In this document: one piece after another, positions 45,960 through 56,014 of the stretch | Layout of the letters: every line of letters begins with the position of its first letter | Position numbering within the stretch: the stretch's first letter is position 1 | Source: Labia minor | Lineage: Eukaryota; Arthropoda; Insecta; Dermaptera; Spongiphoridae | Length of the DNA: 64,000 bases | Assembly (NCBI GenBank): GCA_963082975.1 | Contig: OY720347.1 | Span: 11,762,225 to 11,826,224, forward strand | Reading direction: 5' to 3' | Notes under the pieces: model-generated | Told to the model about the DNA's origin: nothing | What the model saw: only the letters and a program-made list of their open reading frames with translations | Databases searched by the model: none | Position numbers and translations under genes: made by a program

Positions 45960-46470
45960 TTTTTTTTTTTTTTTACTGGACTCCGCCCACCCGCGATGCC
46001 CCCCGGGCGCAAAATGTGGCCCATCCGCGGGAATTTCTCTACGTTATAAAGCCTATAATATTCTGGGCATAAATTACGTTTGTATCGAATCGGTTCTGTA
46101 TCGATCTAAGCCTACGCAACTAGGTCTTTCTCTCTCTTTTAAAGTTAAAAAGAGAAAGAGAAAGAGAGAGTGAGAGAGAGAGAGAAGAGAGTATGTATGT
46201 AGAGTTAGTGGAGTGTCTGTCTGTTGGGGAGGTTTTTCGTCCTGCGGCGACCGAGGCGAGCGAGTTCTCAGGCCGTCGCTCTCCGGGCCGACACCTGCAG
46301 CCAGCAGCAAACGGCGTTCGTCGTTTGCATAAAGGGGAGGAAAAAAGAAACACTCTGCCGTTGCCTTTTTTTTATTATTTGGTGAGGGATTAACTAAAGA
46401 ACAAAAAAAAAAAAAAAATACGACAACTCCGATAGTGCAACGCCCAGGGCAGTTCCTGGAATTAAATTAA
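45960..46470 (+). other. GC-rich island with GAGA tract, possible promoter/5' UTR
   Basis: The most GC-rich stretch of the window. Order: poly-T, CGCCCACCCGCGATGCCCCC (45985), a CTCTCTCTTTT patch and a GA-repeat tract (46149-46190) like GAGA-factor sites, then CpG-rich sequence (46230-46320, including GCGGCGACCGAGGCGAGCG), and TTTGGTGAGGG at 46378, a donor-like site. Frames are open on both strands (66 residues plus at 46193; 77-78 residues minus), with no domain. A CpG-type promoter with an untranslated exon is plausible; a transposon-derived segment is the alternative. Confidence 0.35.
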
Positions 46471-46497
46471 TTAATTTAACCAAAGTCAAAGCAGATT

Positions 46498-46520
46498 CTT
46501 GTTGTTGTTGTTGTTGTTGT
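46498..46520. repeat. (TTG)n microsatellite
   Basis: About seven TTG triplets. Confidence 0.9.
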
Positions 46521-46735
46521 TTAGCCTATAGACAAAGTAAGACAATATATCGTTTCAACAATCACAGCTGGCACAGTATCTTTTGGTATTTTTTTTGATT
46601 TTTTTTTTTTTATATATTTTCAAATTGTATTAATTATTCACTAATTTGTTAAAACAAAAAAAAAATTATGAAAATTCTGCTTATTGCATTTATTTATAAT
46701 AAATAATAACATTGTAATATCTCTTGGATCGAATA

Positions 46736-47027
46736 CAGCGGTCAGGGAACTTTTTTAATCATTACCCCAAAATATTTTGGTGTAAGTTGATATTACCCCA
46801 AGGTGAAAAGCAAAAAAAAAAAATACGAAATCGCCTCTTTTTAGCGTCTTTCCTACTATAGCCCCCCATAATAATTTTGAAAAGAAAACAAGAACTAAAA
46901 ATTTAATTTTTAAAAATACTAACAGGTTTATAAAATAGCAAATTAAAAATATATACGTTTCATTTTTACCCCCGAAAATTTCATTTTACCCCATTTGGGG
47001 TAATTTACCCCGGTTCCCCGACTACTG
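46736..47027 (-). mobile_element. hAT-like element, CAG...GGGGAACC family, copy 2
   Basis: Inverted relative of 8536. Ends CAGCGGTCAGGGAAC and GGTTCCCCGACTACTG; flanks ATCGAATA and ATCTAATA differ by one base. TTTACCCCATTTGGGGTAA and TTTTGAAAAGAAAACAAGAA match the first copy. No hairpin duplication here. Confidence 0.82.
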
Positions 47028-47142
47028 ATCTAATATATCCAAAGGAAATACATACGATAAAATATTAATTACATCAATAAAATAAAAAACAAACATGCCA
47101 ATCTTATTAGTTATTTGGCTAATAGTCTATAGGTATATATAA

Positions 47143-47428
47143 CAAAGATTCTCAACCACAGTGTGGCGGCATTTTTGTGTGCCGCCAAATTTTACAAATG
47201 TAAAGTTCAAATTAAGAAAAAGTACTTATTTATTCTATATTTTTGTAAAAAAAAGGTAAAATGTTTTTGAGATCAGGCATTTCCGACTTTTTTTCAATTT
47301 TTTTAATATGGTTCTAAAAAAAAGGTAAAAATTGGTATGATTATTACACTTATCATTTTCTTTGTGTGTCGCCAAATTTTTAAACCGTTAAAAGTGTGCC
47401 GTGGTAAAAAAAAGGTTGAGAATCACTG
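47143..47428 (-). mobile_element. hAT-like MITE, CAGTGATTCTCAACC family, copy 4
   Basis: Left end CAAAGATTCTCAACC (two changes), right end GGTTGAGAATCACTG. Flanks ATATATAA and ATATATAG differ by one base. The body matches copies 2 and 6. Confidence 0.83.
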
Positions 47429-47436
47429 ATATATAG

Positions 47437-47812
47437 TGAGATTTAAATTAGAAAAAAATCATATTTATTCAATAAGAAAAAATAAATTAGACCAAATTTA
47501 AGGATTAGATTAGATTTATTTCAAGAAATTTAAATACAATTTTGTATTAGATTCCTCCCCCTTTTAGGGGTAGATTACATAATTAAAATGATTGTTTTTA
47601 TTTCAATATATATTTACATTCATCCATTAACAGAACAGCATTAATTTAAGGAGAAATATTAAATCTTATTTTTATTTCATATTATATTTTTGTTAATTTA
47701 TTTATATTTTCTAATTAGCATTATTTTAAAAATATAGAATAGACACATAAACTATTAAAATTCTTCATTTTAATATTATTTCAAAGCAGTTTAGAGAAAT
47801 TGAAATTTTTTA
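47437..47812. other. AT-rich intergenic DNA
   Basis: No gene seen. TTCCTCCCCCTTTTAGGGG at 47552 is a small hairpin-like sequence. Confidence 0.45.
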
Positions 47813-48120
47813 CAGACCCACGATAGGAAGGGAAGGTATTGTTTTCACGCCAAATTACATATTTGGAAATTTTTACATATCTCCACGAATCATGCATTTT
47901 ATTAACAGAAATAAGTATATTTAGCATGATATGTCTGTCCGTCCGTCCGTCTATCCATTGTGTGTCCGTATAGACGAGTAGACCTTGAACGGCTGATAAA
48001 ATTTGATATATTTACTTAATGCATCAGTGGCATGAATTCATCATCTTTTGGTGTACATCCGGAAACCGGTTGTGGTAGTTTACAAAGTAATAATTTTATA
48101 TTCATTGTCGGAAATTTTTC
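47813..48120 (+). mobile_element. HINE-2 repeat, copy 3 (partial)
   Basis: CCACGATAGGAAGGGAAGG, TATTGTTTTCACGCCAAATT, CACGAATCATGCATTTTATT, a GTCCGTCCGTC block (47935-47955) and GGAAACCGGTTGTGG follow the order of the 11-kb copy. It ends after TTATATTCATTGTCGG, before the CRE pair. Confidence 0.7.
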
Positions 48121-49005
48121 AAAATATAGTAGTAATTAATAATTGAGTAATTAATCTAATAATAAAAACCAAGATAATAATTAAATAAATAATTAAAAGT
48201 AAATGAAACTCATATAATCAAAATAAATATTTTCATAATTAACATAATATTCGTATGTATTTTTCTGTAACTTAAAATTTTAAAATAAAACTACCGTACC
48301 TTCTTTATTTTTATTATCTGATTAAATGCTCAATAAATTTACGATTTATTTTTATTTTTTTAGAAATTTTTGATAAAAACATAATAATCAGTTAAGTTAT
48401 TTAAGAGTTATTTAAAGAGCGGTAGGTACTTTGCTATTACAAATTTTGAACTGAAACTGAAATTCAAATGCCAATAACGATTGAATTGAATATAATCTCT
48501 TATTTAATACTATAATTAAGTGAAAGTAAATTTTACAAAATTATAAATAGAAAATCGTAAAATATATGTTTATGTATCCTAAAGCATTTAATCCTTAATT
48601 CTCTGATATGATTTAAAGGTGTAACCGTTGCTTGTGTAGGTAGGTAGTCTGTAGGTAGACCAAAGATTCAACTCCATTGAATTGGGTTTTCGATTTCATT
48701 CCAAATCAATAGCTATCACATTTTTTTTATTCTACCAAATTGATATTCATATAATAAAATTTAATATTTACTGAGTTTACATATCGATATTTTAAGGATT
48801 ATATTTATTTTATTTATTAGATTAGTGTAATAAATTGATCGAATGTTTTGATAACTCTTCAATGTTTACGGTTTCATTTCAGAATAATAAAGAAATAAAC
48901 ATCAGATTTATAACATTCCGATTTTCAAAATTCAAATACTGATTTTTGTTTTTGTTTGATTTGTCTTTTATACTCTTAATTCTATGAATTTATTTGTTTT
49001 ATATC
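48121..49005. other. AT-rich intergenic DNA
   Basis: No gene seen. Confidence 0.5.
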
Positions 49006-49007
49006 TA

Positions 49008-49472
49008 CGAGGGTGGGGTGAAAAGTTTCCGGCCTGACCAAGAAAAACGATGTTTTTAAATTTTGTTTTTGCTATTTTTTTCAACATAATCTCCATCAAC
49101 ACTGATACATTTCTCATAATGGTGTTCTGATTTAGTTAATTAATTAAATTAATTAATTAATTATTTAATTTAATTTAATTTAAGTCTCATCAACAGTTAT
49201 GTATCGACGCAAAAATTCGTTTGGATTACGCCTAAAGCGCCAAATTGTGGGTAGAAATGGTTTTTCGAAGCAGTTTTTGGTCTAACGTTAGCAAACGCGG
49301 CACCCACGTTGCACACAGCTTTCCATATTCAAATAGTTGTGCAAAATATTTCGCACAAGTTCAGCTGACATCGTACAGGTCTCAGCTATCTTGAATGTTG
49401 AAAAATAAAGAAAAAAAAATTTAAAAACATCGTTTTTCTTCGTCAGGCTGGAAACTTTTCACCCCACCCTCG
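49008..49472 (-). mobile_element. Mariner deletion derivative (MITE), copy 2
   Basis: TA on both sides (49006-49007, 49473-49474). The ends CGAGGGTGGGGTGAAAAGTT continue on both sides through GACCAAGAAAAACGATGTTT (left) and, inverted, GACGAAGAAAAACGATGTTT, giving an inverted repeat of about 60 bp, longer than in copy 1. The minus strand keeps the same two degenerate transposase pieces, including a HHYEKCISVDGDYVEK-like C-terminus. The catalytic core is absent. Confidence 0.85.
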
Positions 49473-49479
49473 TAGAATT

Positions 49480-49735
49480 GTATTAATTACTATTTATAAA
49501 GAAAGATTTAATTAAATTAAATTAAATTAAATACATTTATATATTAATTGATATGATTACAATAATATGAAACACATGAATTTTGAATATATGTAAGTAT
49601 TCAGATATCAAGAAATATAAAAATATAAAATACATTTGACTTCATATTATTATAATAAAAATATTTCATGTAATTAAAAGAATTGTAGATAAATTTGTTA
49701 CATATCTTAAATAGTACTGAATAGATAATAATCTC
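49480..49735. other. AT-rich intergenic DNA
   Basis: No gene seen. Confidence 0.45.
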
Positions 49736-49895
49736 CCCCAAGCCGACTGGCCCTCGTGGGGGATAAAGACCACAACCCTCTAACAACACAGGGCAACAAT
49801 TGTGAAAACAGTCAAATAAAATCAAAAATATATATTGCAGCCCTAAAAGGTTGGAGGAGGCCTTTGCCAATTGGCAAACGGACTTACAGAAATTA
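49735..49895 (+). mobile_element. Possible LINE 3' end
   Basis: A complex block reading GACTGGCCCTCGTGGGGG, AAGACCACAACCCTCTAAC and GGTTGGAGGAGGCCTTTGCC, ending at AATTATTATC. The GGAGGCCTTTGCC type of phrase is typical of LINE polymerase tails (W-R/RRPxP). Only weak evidence; the element type is not identified. Confidence 0.35.
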
Positions 49896-49904
49896 TTATC
49901 TATA

Positions 49905-50215
49905 TATATATATAAATTTTTTATTTACTATTAATTATATTATTTTATATTATTATTTTAAGATTTTTCTACATTGTTCTATCATGTTTGTTAATTTAAA
50001 AAAAAAAATCAAATTCAAAATTATAATGATAAAATTGTTTAAATACTAAGACTATATTATAAAATTGATATTTTTCAAATGTGATAAAAAAAATATTTAT
50101 TAAAATGTAAGAAGCACCAAATATATAAATAAAACAAAAAAAATATTAATATGTATATCATGTAGAAAATAAAAAACAAAAAAAAAAACAATGCAGTAGT
50201 ATGTAAACTTGTAAA
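49905..50215. other. AT-rich intergenic DNA
   Basis: No gene seen. Confidence 0.45.
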
Positions 50216-50217
50216 GC

Positions 50218-50285
50218 AAACGAATTGTATCTGTTGTCCGAATAAAGGGCTTTATTATTATTATTATAATTATTATTAGATAATA
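50218..50285 (+). mobile_element. Retrotransposon 3' tail with (ATT)n
   Basis: TTGTATCTGTTGTCCGAATA followed by AAGGGCTTTATTATTATTATT. An AATAAA signal directly before an ATT-repeat tail is the form of some LINE 3' ends, such as Dong/R4-type elements. The body is not present upstream. Confidence 0.45.
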
Positions 50286-50289
50286 ATAG

Positions 50290-50915
50290 AAAAAGATGGA
50301 TTTTGAACTGAAGTTTTAACTACATAAAGTGTTTAAAATTGTCTATTAATATATATTTTGTATCTATTTATTGTATTTTATACTACAACGAGTACTTTAA
50401 TTCTTTTATAGAATGAATCATTTCTATGTGATGTATTTATATTTATTTTATTTATATAATATAGTATAAACAATGCCGATGTCATTATGTAATCTTCAAA
50501 GGAAAATCTATGAAATATTTTAAAAACTACAATCCAACACTATTTATTCTATTTTCTACTTAATATTATAGTAAATAGTAAAAATTAATAATGAAAAATT
50601 TATTTTAATGAAAAAATAGTTTTTTTTTCAAAATAAAATCAAAATATTTATTTAGCGTCCTCAAACGAGGACAGTCCATAATTCCAAATTAGTACAAAAA
50701 ATAATTTTAAGTACATATTATTTCATAAATTTACGAGATTTATGAATTTCACGTAAAATTTAAACAAAAAATAAATTGGGCGTTAATGGGTAAATTAAAT
50801 ATATTATATTTTACAATATTACAATTATAATAATTGGAATCGTTTAAATGAGTATTTATTTATAAGTATTTATTAATAATTTAACTTTCAAACAATATGA
50901 TTTTGTATATTCTTT
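50290..50915. other. AT-rich intergenic DNA
   Basis: No gene seen. A small hairpin GTCCTC-AAAC-GAGGAC lies at 50657-50672. Confidence 0.45.
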
Positions 50916-50924
50916 ATGTAAATG

Positions 50925-51148
50925 CAGCGCCGCATAAAGGAGTGGACAGGACATACGATTACCTGGGAGCCAAATTTTGAGAGACATCGCGATATACAGA
51001 AATATATAATATTTTTTTATATTCATTATTTTTATGTAATTTTTATTTTTTGCCTTTTCACTATTTTTATCAAATTTGTATATTCTTATATGAAAGGGAG
51101 CCAAATTTTGTTTTGCCGGGGCGCTCAAAAACCTACTTTAGAGCCCTG
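50925..51148. mobile_element. hAT-like MITE, CAGGGCTCTAAAG end
   Basis: Right end, read inward, CAGGGCTCTAAAGTAGG; the left end CAGCGCCGCATAAAGGAG is a diverged partner. A perfect 8-bp duplication TGTAAATG flanks it (50917-50924, 51149-51156). GGGAGCCAAATTTTG occurs twice inside (50968, 51098). Frames on both strands are artefacts. Confidence 0.8.
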
Positions 51149-51156
51149 TGTAAATG

Positions 51157-51452
51157 TAAATAACTTAATATAAAATTAATTAATTTAATTAATATTGAAT
51201 TATACAAATATATTTTGAATATTCAATATTGCAAAAAATCAAAATAATTTAAATTTAAATAGTTATAATAAAAAGTAGCGGCCTACGATCCAGAGAATCA
51301 AGGTAAAAAAGGTTAAGAGGACCTATTGTTGAAATGATAATACAACACCTCATTCCGTTTAGAGTTTATAAATTTTAATAAAAAAAATCAATAAATTTTA
51401 ATATTCTTATAAATAATTAATTATAATATATAAATTATATATATATATATAT
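51157..51452. other. AT-rich intergenic DNA
   Basis: No gene seen; a short complex patch at 51275-51360 has no recognisable feature. Confidence 0.45.
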
Positions 51453-51454
51453 AT

Positions 51455-51479
51455 AGATAGATAGATAGATAGATAGATA
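51455..51479. repeat. (GATA)n microsatellite
   Basis: About six AGAT/GATA units between (TA)n and the SINE tail. Confidence 0.9.
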
Positions 51480-51754
51480 TTCTTCTTCTTAAGGTGCCGT
51501 TTCCCTTCGGAGTTTGTCCATCATCATGACTAGGGTAGCTTTAGAAGCTGCTCAGCCATGATGATTTTTCTTGGGAATGTTAATGCGGTGGTTTCCCGTT
51601 GCCTTTCGCATGCATAGAACCAGAAACTGACAGTTCCTGGAGCCGGAGACAGCTGATGTTAAATTGAATTTATTAGAAAAATTTGTTTTTAGTTGGAATC
51701 GAACGCCGACTTCCTGTGTAGAAAATTGCCTGGCTACACTCTCGGCTAAGCTGC

Positions 51755-51759
<5 letters not shown>
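51480..51759 (-). mobile_element. tRNA-derived SINE, copy 3 (most complete)
   Basis: Reverse orientation. Head: GGCAGCTTAGCCGAGAGTG (A-box-like) at about 51755-51737, then the B-box-like GCGTTCGATTCC. Body: ATCAGCTGTCTCCGGCTCC, AGGCAACGGGAAACCACCGC, TCATCATGGCTGAGCAGC. Tail: CACCTTAAGAAGAAGAA. Pol III promoter boxes are about 50 bp apart, near the tRNA spacing. The element sits between a (GATA)n and a (CT)n(TA)n tract. Confidence 0.88.

Positions 51760-51819
<60 letters not shown>
51760..51819. repeat. (CT)n(TA)n compound microsatellite
   Basis: CT units to about 51786, then TA units to 51818. Confidence 0.95.
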
Positions 51820-51821
<2 letters not shown>

Positions 51822-52220
51822 TAAAGTTTACAAATTTTGTAAATTGTAGATTAAAAAATATAGCAAATTAGTACCATATATATACCATATACACAACACA
51901 AATGCTAATAATAACATGTATTATACCCGATTCCTTATTTCTAAATGTTAATTACTATTTTTCTATTTAATAATTTAAAATTGTGGTGGTGTTAAAAACA
52001 TCTCGTTTTTGAATCCATTCTTTTTTTCACTAAATTGATTTTTTTTAATAATATTAAAAAAAAAAAAAGATTTTTTATCTTTTTCTGGGTTTATGATTTT
52101 TCTAAATAGACTCTCTTCCCTTTGTTATTCTCGCATTTTCCTTTTATTAATTGAATGAAGGGAGAGAGAGGGAGGGAGAGTTGTTCGGGACAAAGGGATA
52201 TATATATATATATGATATAA

Positions 52221-52251
<31 letters not shown>

Positions 52252-52462
52252 TATATATACATATATATAGAGGGAGAGAGAGAGTTGAAATTAAATTGGC
52301 AAAATTCACTTGCCTGAGGTATTGTCTTTTATTATCTAAATTCAGACATATTGTCACCCGTCAAATGCACTTGCAACACCCACACAACGATCAATTCATA
52401 CACAGGCATATAAATATACCTAAATATATATAAATAAATATATATATAGGTATATATATATA
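51820..52462. other. AT-rich DNA with TA and GA tracts
   Basis: No gene seen. (TA)n tracts at 52200-52268, GA-rich tracts at 52160-52180 and 52270-52285. An 88-residue minus frame is a reading of these repeats. Confidence 0.5.
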
Positions 52463-52463
52463 A

Positions 52464-53058
52464 ATCTGGAGTGTCTCCACTCGACTATCTCGCAATTTGA
52501 ATTGGATTAAATAACATAATATATTATATTTAAATTAAATTTAATTAATTATAATTTCAAATTAATAAATAATATTTATTAAACCAGCGCATGTTTGGCT
52601 CTTTGTTGATGACACCACTCACGTGTTGGCGGATGGGATTTGCATTGTTAAAAAATTAATTCTGCTTTTTTCAGCCATTCAATCAAGCTTAAATTATATA
52701 TATATCAGTTTTATACCATTTTTAATAATGTGAATAACTATCAAACATATATCTTTATTTTTACGGTCACTTTAGAGGAAAAAAATTCAAAACGTTGTAG
52801 GTAATGACCCTCTTCCGATTGAGCTACATTTCTCAAAAGTTGATAGAAAAGTACGAATTTTGAATAATTTCCGAATACCAAATTTCATGAATCTAGCTCA
52901 AACCGTTTTTGAGTAATCTTGTCTACACACACACACACACGGACATTTTTCTCAACCTTAGTGAAAATGATAAAGGAACCTTCAAAACGGATAAAAACAT
53001 CAAAATCTCAACATCGAAAATTTTAGTGATCGCAATACTATCTGGCGAGATAGTAAAA
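52464..53058 (+). mobile_element. HINE-1 repeat, copy F
   Basis: CTGGAGTGTCTCCACTC then ACTATCTCGC at the left; ACTATCTGGCGAGATAGT at the right (53037-53054). CA tract 52922-52940. Near full length with all family blocks, including TTTAGAGGAAAAAAATTC. Confidence 0.85.
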
Positions 53059-53254
53059 ATACTAATTATCAATATAAGTGCACACAGGCTCAATCTGACA
53101 CGGCGACATTGATACACAAATATAACAACAATAACATCAACACACCCCCTTAGGTGAAGGATTTAAAGACATAAACGGACATTGGCTATTGCGCAATGAC
53201 CCCCATAGAAAAGTATTTTTTCCTCTATTCCACAAACTATTTATATCATTATAT

Positions 53255-53565
53255 CAGTGGTTCTCAACCTTTTTTTTTTACCGCGACACACATTAATGGT
53301 TTAAAAATTTGGCGGCACACAAAGAAAAAGATAAGTGTAAAAGTTTACCATATTCGATAAAAGTGGTCCCAAAAACGGTTTACTTTTTTTTTAGAACCAT
53401 ATTAAAAAAATTTAGAAAAAGTCGGAAATGTTTAAGAGCCTAGTCCCAAAAAACGTTTGACCTTTTCTTTTTAGAATCAAGTTGAAAAAATTCAGAAAAA
53501 AAGTCTGAAGTCATAATTTCGGGCACACTTTGAAAATCTCGCGGCACACTGGTTGATAATCACTG
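53255..53565 (+). mobile_element. hAT-like MITE, CAGTGATTCTCAACC family, copy 5
   Basis: Left CAGTGGTTCTCAACC, right GGTTGATAATCACTG. Flanks CATTATAT and CTTTATAT differ by one base. Same orientation and internal order as copy 1, including GGCGGCACACAAAGAAAAAG. Confidence 0.87.
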
Positions 53566-53573
53566 CTTTATAT

Positions 53574-54190
53574 TGTAAGTTTGCAGCTGGTAGCGTATTT
53601 GTTCTAACAAAATTTTTGTTATTGTTAATCTATACTTCTTCTTTTATTCTATATATACATATATATATATGTTTTATTTATTTATTAATTTTGGATATTT
53701 TGGATATTGATTGATTATTTATATTGAATGGGAAGAAGAATAACAGGATGTCATAAAAATTAAGAAACATCCTTTGAATTGATTATTCTATTCGATAAGA
53801 TTGATATTAAATATTAACATTAATTTAATATCGAATGAAAAAAAGAATATAATAATCAATGAGAAAATAATCTTCTTTAGAACAAACAATAATACTTCTA
53901 TTTTGTCTATAATAAATTTAATTTTTACCAAAGTATAGAAAACATTTTTTTTTCTATATGAGATATAATATTCAGTGGAATAGATAATCATTAAATAAAA
54001 AAAAATTGTATTCTTTTTAATTATAAATTTATAATTAGATGGATTCGTCTATGTATAAAAATAAGTGACGTATTCATCAATTAGCTTATCGGTAGTTATT
54101 TATCCTTTTTTTTTTTGTTAAATAAAAGAATCAATCAGTCTATATATTCAAAAATAAATTTTGGTTATTTTATTTAACTTTCATAATACT
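53574..54190. other. AT-rich intergenic DNA
   Basis: No gene seen. Confidence 0.5.
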
Positions 54191-54193
54191 ATC

Positions 54194-54245
54194 TACGAGG
54201 TATGCTCAAAAGAAAAGGTGAATTTTGAATTTTTTACTTAAAAAA
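54194..54245 (+). mobile_element. Mariner end fragment
   Basis: TACGAGGTATGCTCAAAAG with AAAAGGTGAATTTTGAATT matches the ends of the mariner family at 6111 and 45714. It is directly followed by HINE-1, which probably truncated it. Confidence 0.55.
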
Positions 54246-54247
54246 AA

Positions 54248-54452
54248 TCTGGAGTGTCTCTACTCGACTATCTCGCAATTTGAATTGGATAAAAAACATA
54301 TATTATATTTAAATTAAATTTAATTAATTAAATTATAAATTAATTTTGAATAATGCCCACGTACGAAATTTGATGATTTTAGCTAAAACCGTTTTTGCGT
54401 AATCTTGTCTACATACACACTCACATACAGAAATTTTTCTCCACCTTAGTCT
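54248..54452 (+). mobile_element. HINE-1 repeat, copy G (deleted and truncated)
   Basis: TCTGGAGTGTCTCTACTCG with ACTATCTCGC; then a large deletion joins the AT-rich part to TTTTGAATAATGCCCACG and TTTTTGCGTAATCTTGTC. It stops after TTTTTCTCCACCTTAGT. Confidence 0.75.
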
Positions 54453-54500
54453 TGTACACAATTTGCAAGATTATATATATATACTTATATTGGTATATAC

Positions 54501-54708
54501 CAGGGGTCGGCAGACCACGGCTCTTGACACAGGATTATCTGGCTCTTCTTACAATTCACTCAATGCCTGAAAACTTTTGAACATTTTGATTACTTTTCAA
54601 TTTTTTTTGAATATGGTTCTAAAAAAAGGTCAGATGATTTTGCGATGCTCTGAAACATTTAAGTTTATAAGTTGCGGCTCTCTGAATTGTTAAGTCTGCC
54701 GACTCCTG
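54501..54708. mobile_element. hAT-like MITE, CAGGGGTCGGCAGAC family
   Basis: TIRs CAGGGGTCGGCAGAC and GTCTGCCGACTCCTG with a perfect 8-bp duplication GTATATAC (54493-54500, 54709-54716). CGGCTCT motifs flank an interior with the common module (TTGAACATTTTGATTAC, AATATGGTTCTAAAAAAAGG). Confidence 0.9.
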
Positions 54709-54716
54709 GTATATAC

Positions 54717-55565
54717 AGAGATAATTTTTTCCCCAGTAAAATAAGATTAGGTATACAATAGATATTTATTTAGATTCCATATATGAAAACTATAAAGTAT
54801 TTATTTAGTTAATAGTAAAATGAAAGAAATTTGTGTATAACAATAAAACTATGAATAGAAAATAAAATGAGAAGCTCGTGAATTTTATCAGTGGTCACCA
54901 TCGATCTCTTAACAATGTTTATAATACAAGCAGGTTTGTCGATGCTTATTGGCAATAGAACTGGATAGCAACACTCAGCAGATGAGATGAATTCAACTCA
55001 TCGATCGAACCAAGAAGAGGCAAGAAGAAAGAGACAGACTCACGAATCGTTCTTTTTTTTTCTTTTTATTAATTATTTCCGAATGAGTTGTATTTTTTAA
55101 CCGTGTGAAAATATCAACACCTCCTTATCCCAATATATATATATATAAGTAAGAGTGTTAAATTAGATTCTATTTAAAGATAAGCAGGAGGTGGTTATTA
55201 AGTATATAGGAGTTTGGACTCTTTAAAAAAAAAAGAAGTGGAAAACGTGAACGATCATGAAAAGAAGAGGGTGAATTGTATAGTGTACATATAGTAAAGA
55301 AATTGATTAGATTAACCCCACCTCTCCTCTATCTCTCTCTCTCTCTCTTATAATCAGTTTGTTACTTTACTATAGTCACAAGTCAATTAAAATCTTCGAT
55401 ATTAATAAATAAAATAATAATAATAATAATATTTTTAAATAAAAAATTGAGAGTAAAAATAAAATAAATTGTTATAGAAAATTATATATATATATGGTTC
55501 TTTTCTTATCCTTAGGAAGATTGAGCTGTGAGAAGAGCCATTGCTTGGTGTTTGCCCAGACCCTC
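54717..55565. other. Intergenic DNA with a complex patch
   Basis: No gene seen. A less AT-rich patch lies at 54880-55050, (CT)n at 55331-55348, (ATA)n at 55413-55430. Confidence 0.45.
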
Positions 55566-55569
55566 TTTC

Positions 55570-55805
55570 CAGTGGTGTATTGGGAGGGGAACGTAGGGGA
55601 ACGACGTTCCCTTACCTTTTTTCAGACCCGGAACGAGTACCAGTACTTTTTCATGTCCCGACAACTCCCACTTAAATCTAATGTTAGAATTTCTTTTTGT
55701 GTGTTCGTTAATACTTTGTATATAAGAAAAAATAAAAACTTATATGGAAAAAAATAGTTTGCTGAAAATAGGACTTTTTTTTTGCTCCCACTATGCGTTC
55801 CCTTT
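55570..55805 (-). mobile_element. hAT-like element, CAGTGGTGTATTGG family, truncated
   Basis: Starts CAGTGGTGTATTGGGAGGGG and follows the element at 3651 in reverse: CATGTCCCGACAACTCCCAC, GTTTGCTGAAAATAGGAC and CTCCCACTATGCGTTCCC. The far TIR is missing; the HINE-3 repeat begins at that point. Confidence 0.75.
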
Positions 55806-55983
55806 TTACTTTCCCGCATACTTCGTATAATTACTTTCCCGCATACTTCGTATAAGGGAAGTATTGGAATCGTCAAAAATTTCGACTTCGAGATTTCGAT
55901 AGATCTTGACGTTTTAGACCTCCCTGAGTCGGAAAATACCATTTTTCGAATTATGTCTGTGTGTGTGTATGTATGTATGTATG

Positions 55984-56014
<31 letters not shown>

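Noticed and set aside
46074..46393. Arginine/proline-rich frames on both strands of the GC-rich island
   Set aside because: Absence of A/T-rich stop codons in GC-rich DNA explains them; no domain or codon signal.
51455..51819. CRISPR-like regular repeats
   Set aside because: Simple GATA, CT and TA microsatellites around a SINE; no direct-repeat/spacer structure anywhere in the window.
55806..55855. loxP-like ACTTCGTATA motif, twice
   Set aside because: Only 10 bp of a 13-bp arm match and there is no inverted arm or spacer; it is part of a 25-bp tandem duplication at a repeat end.
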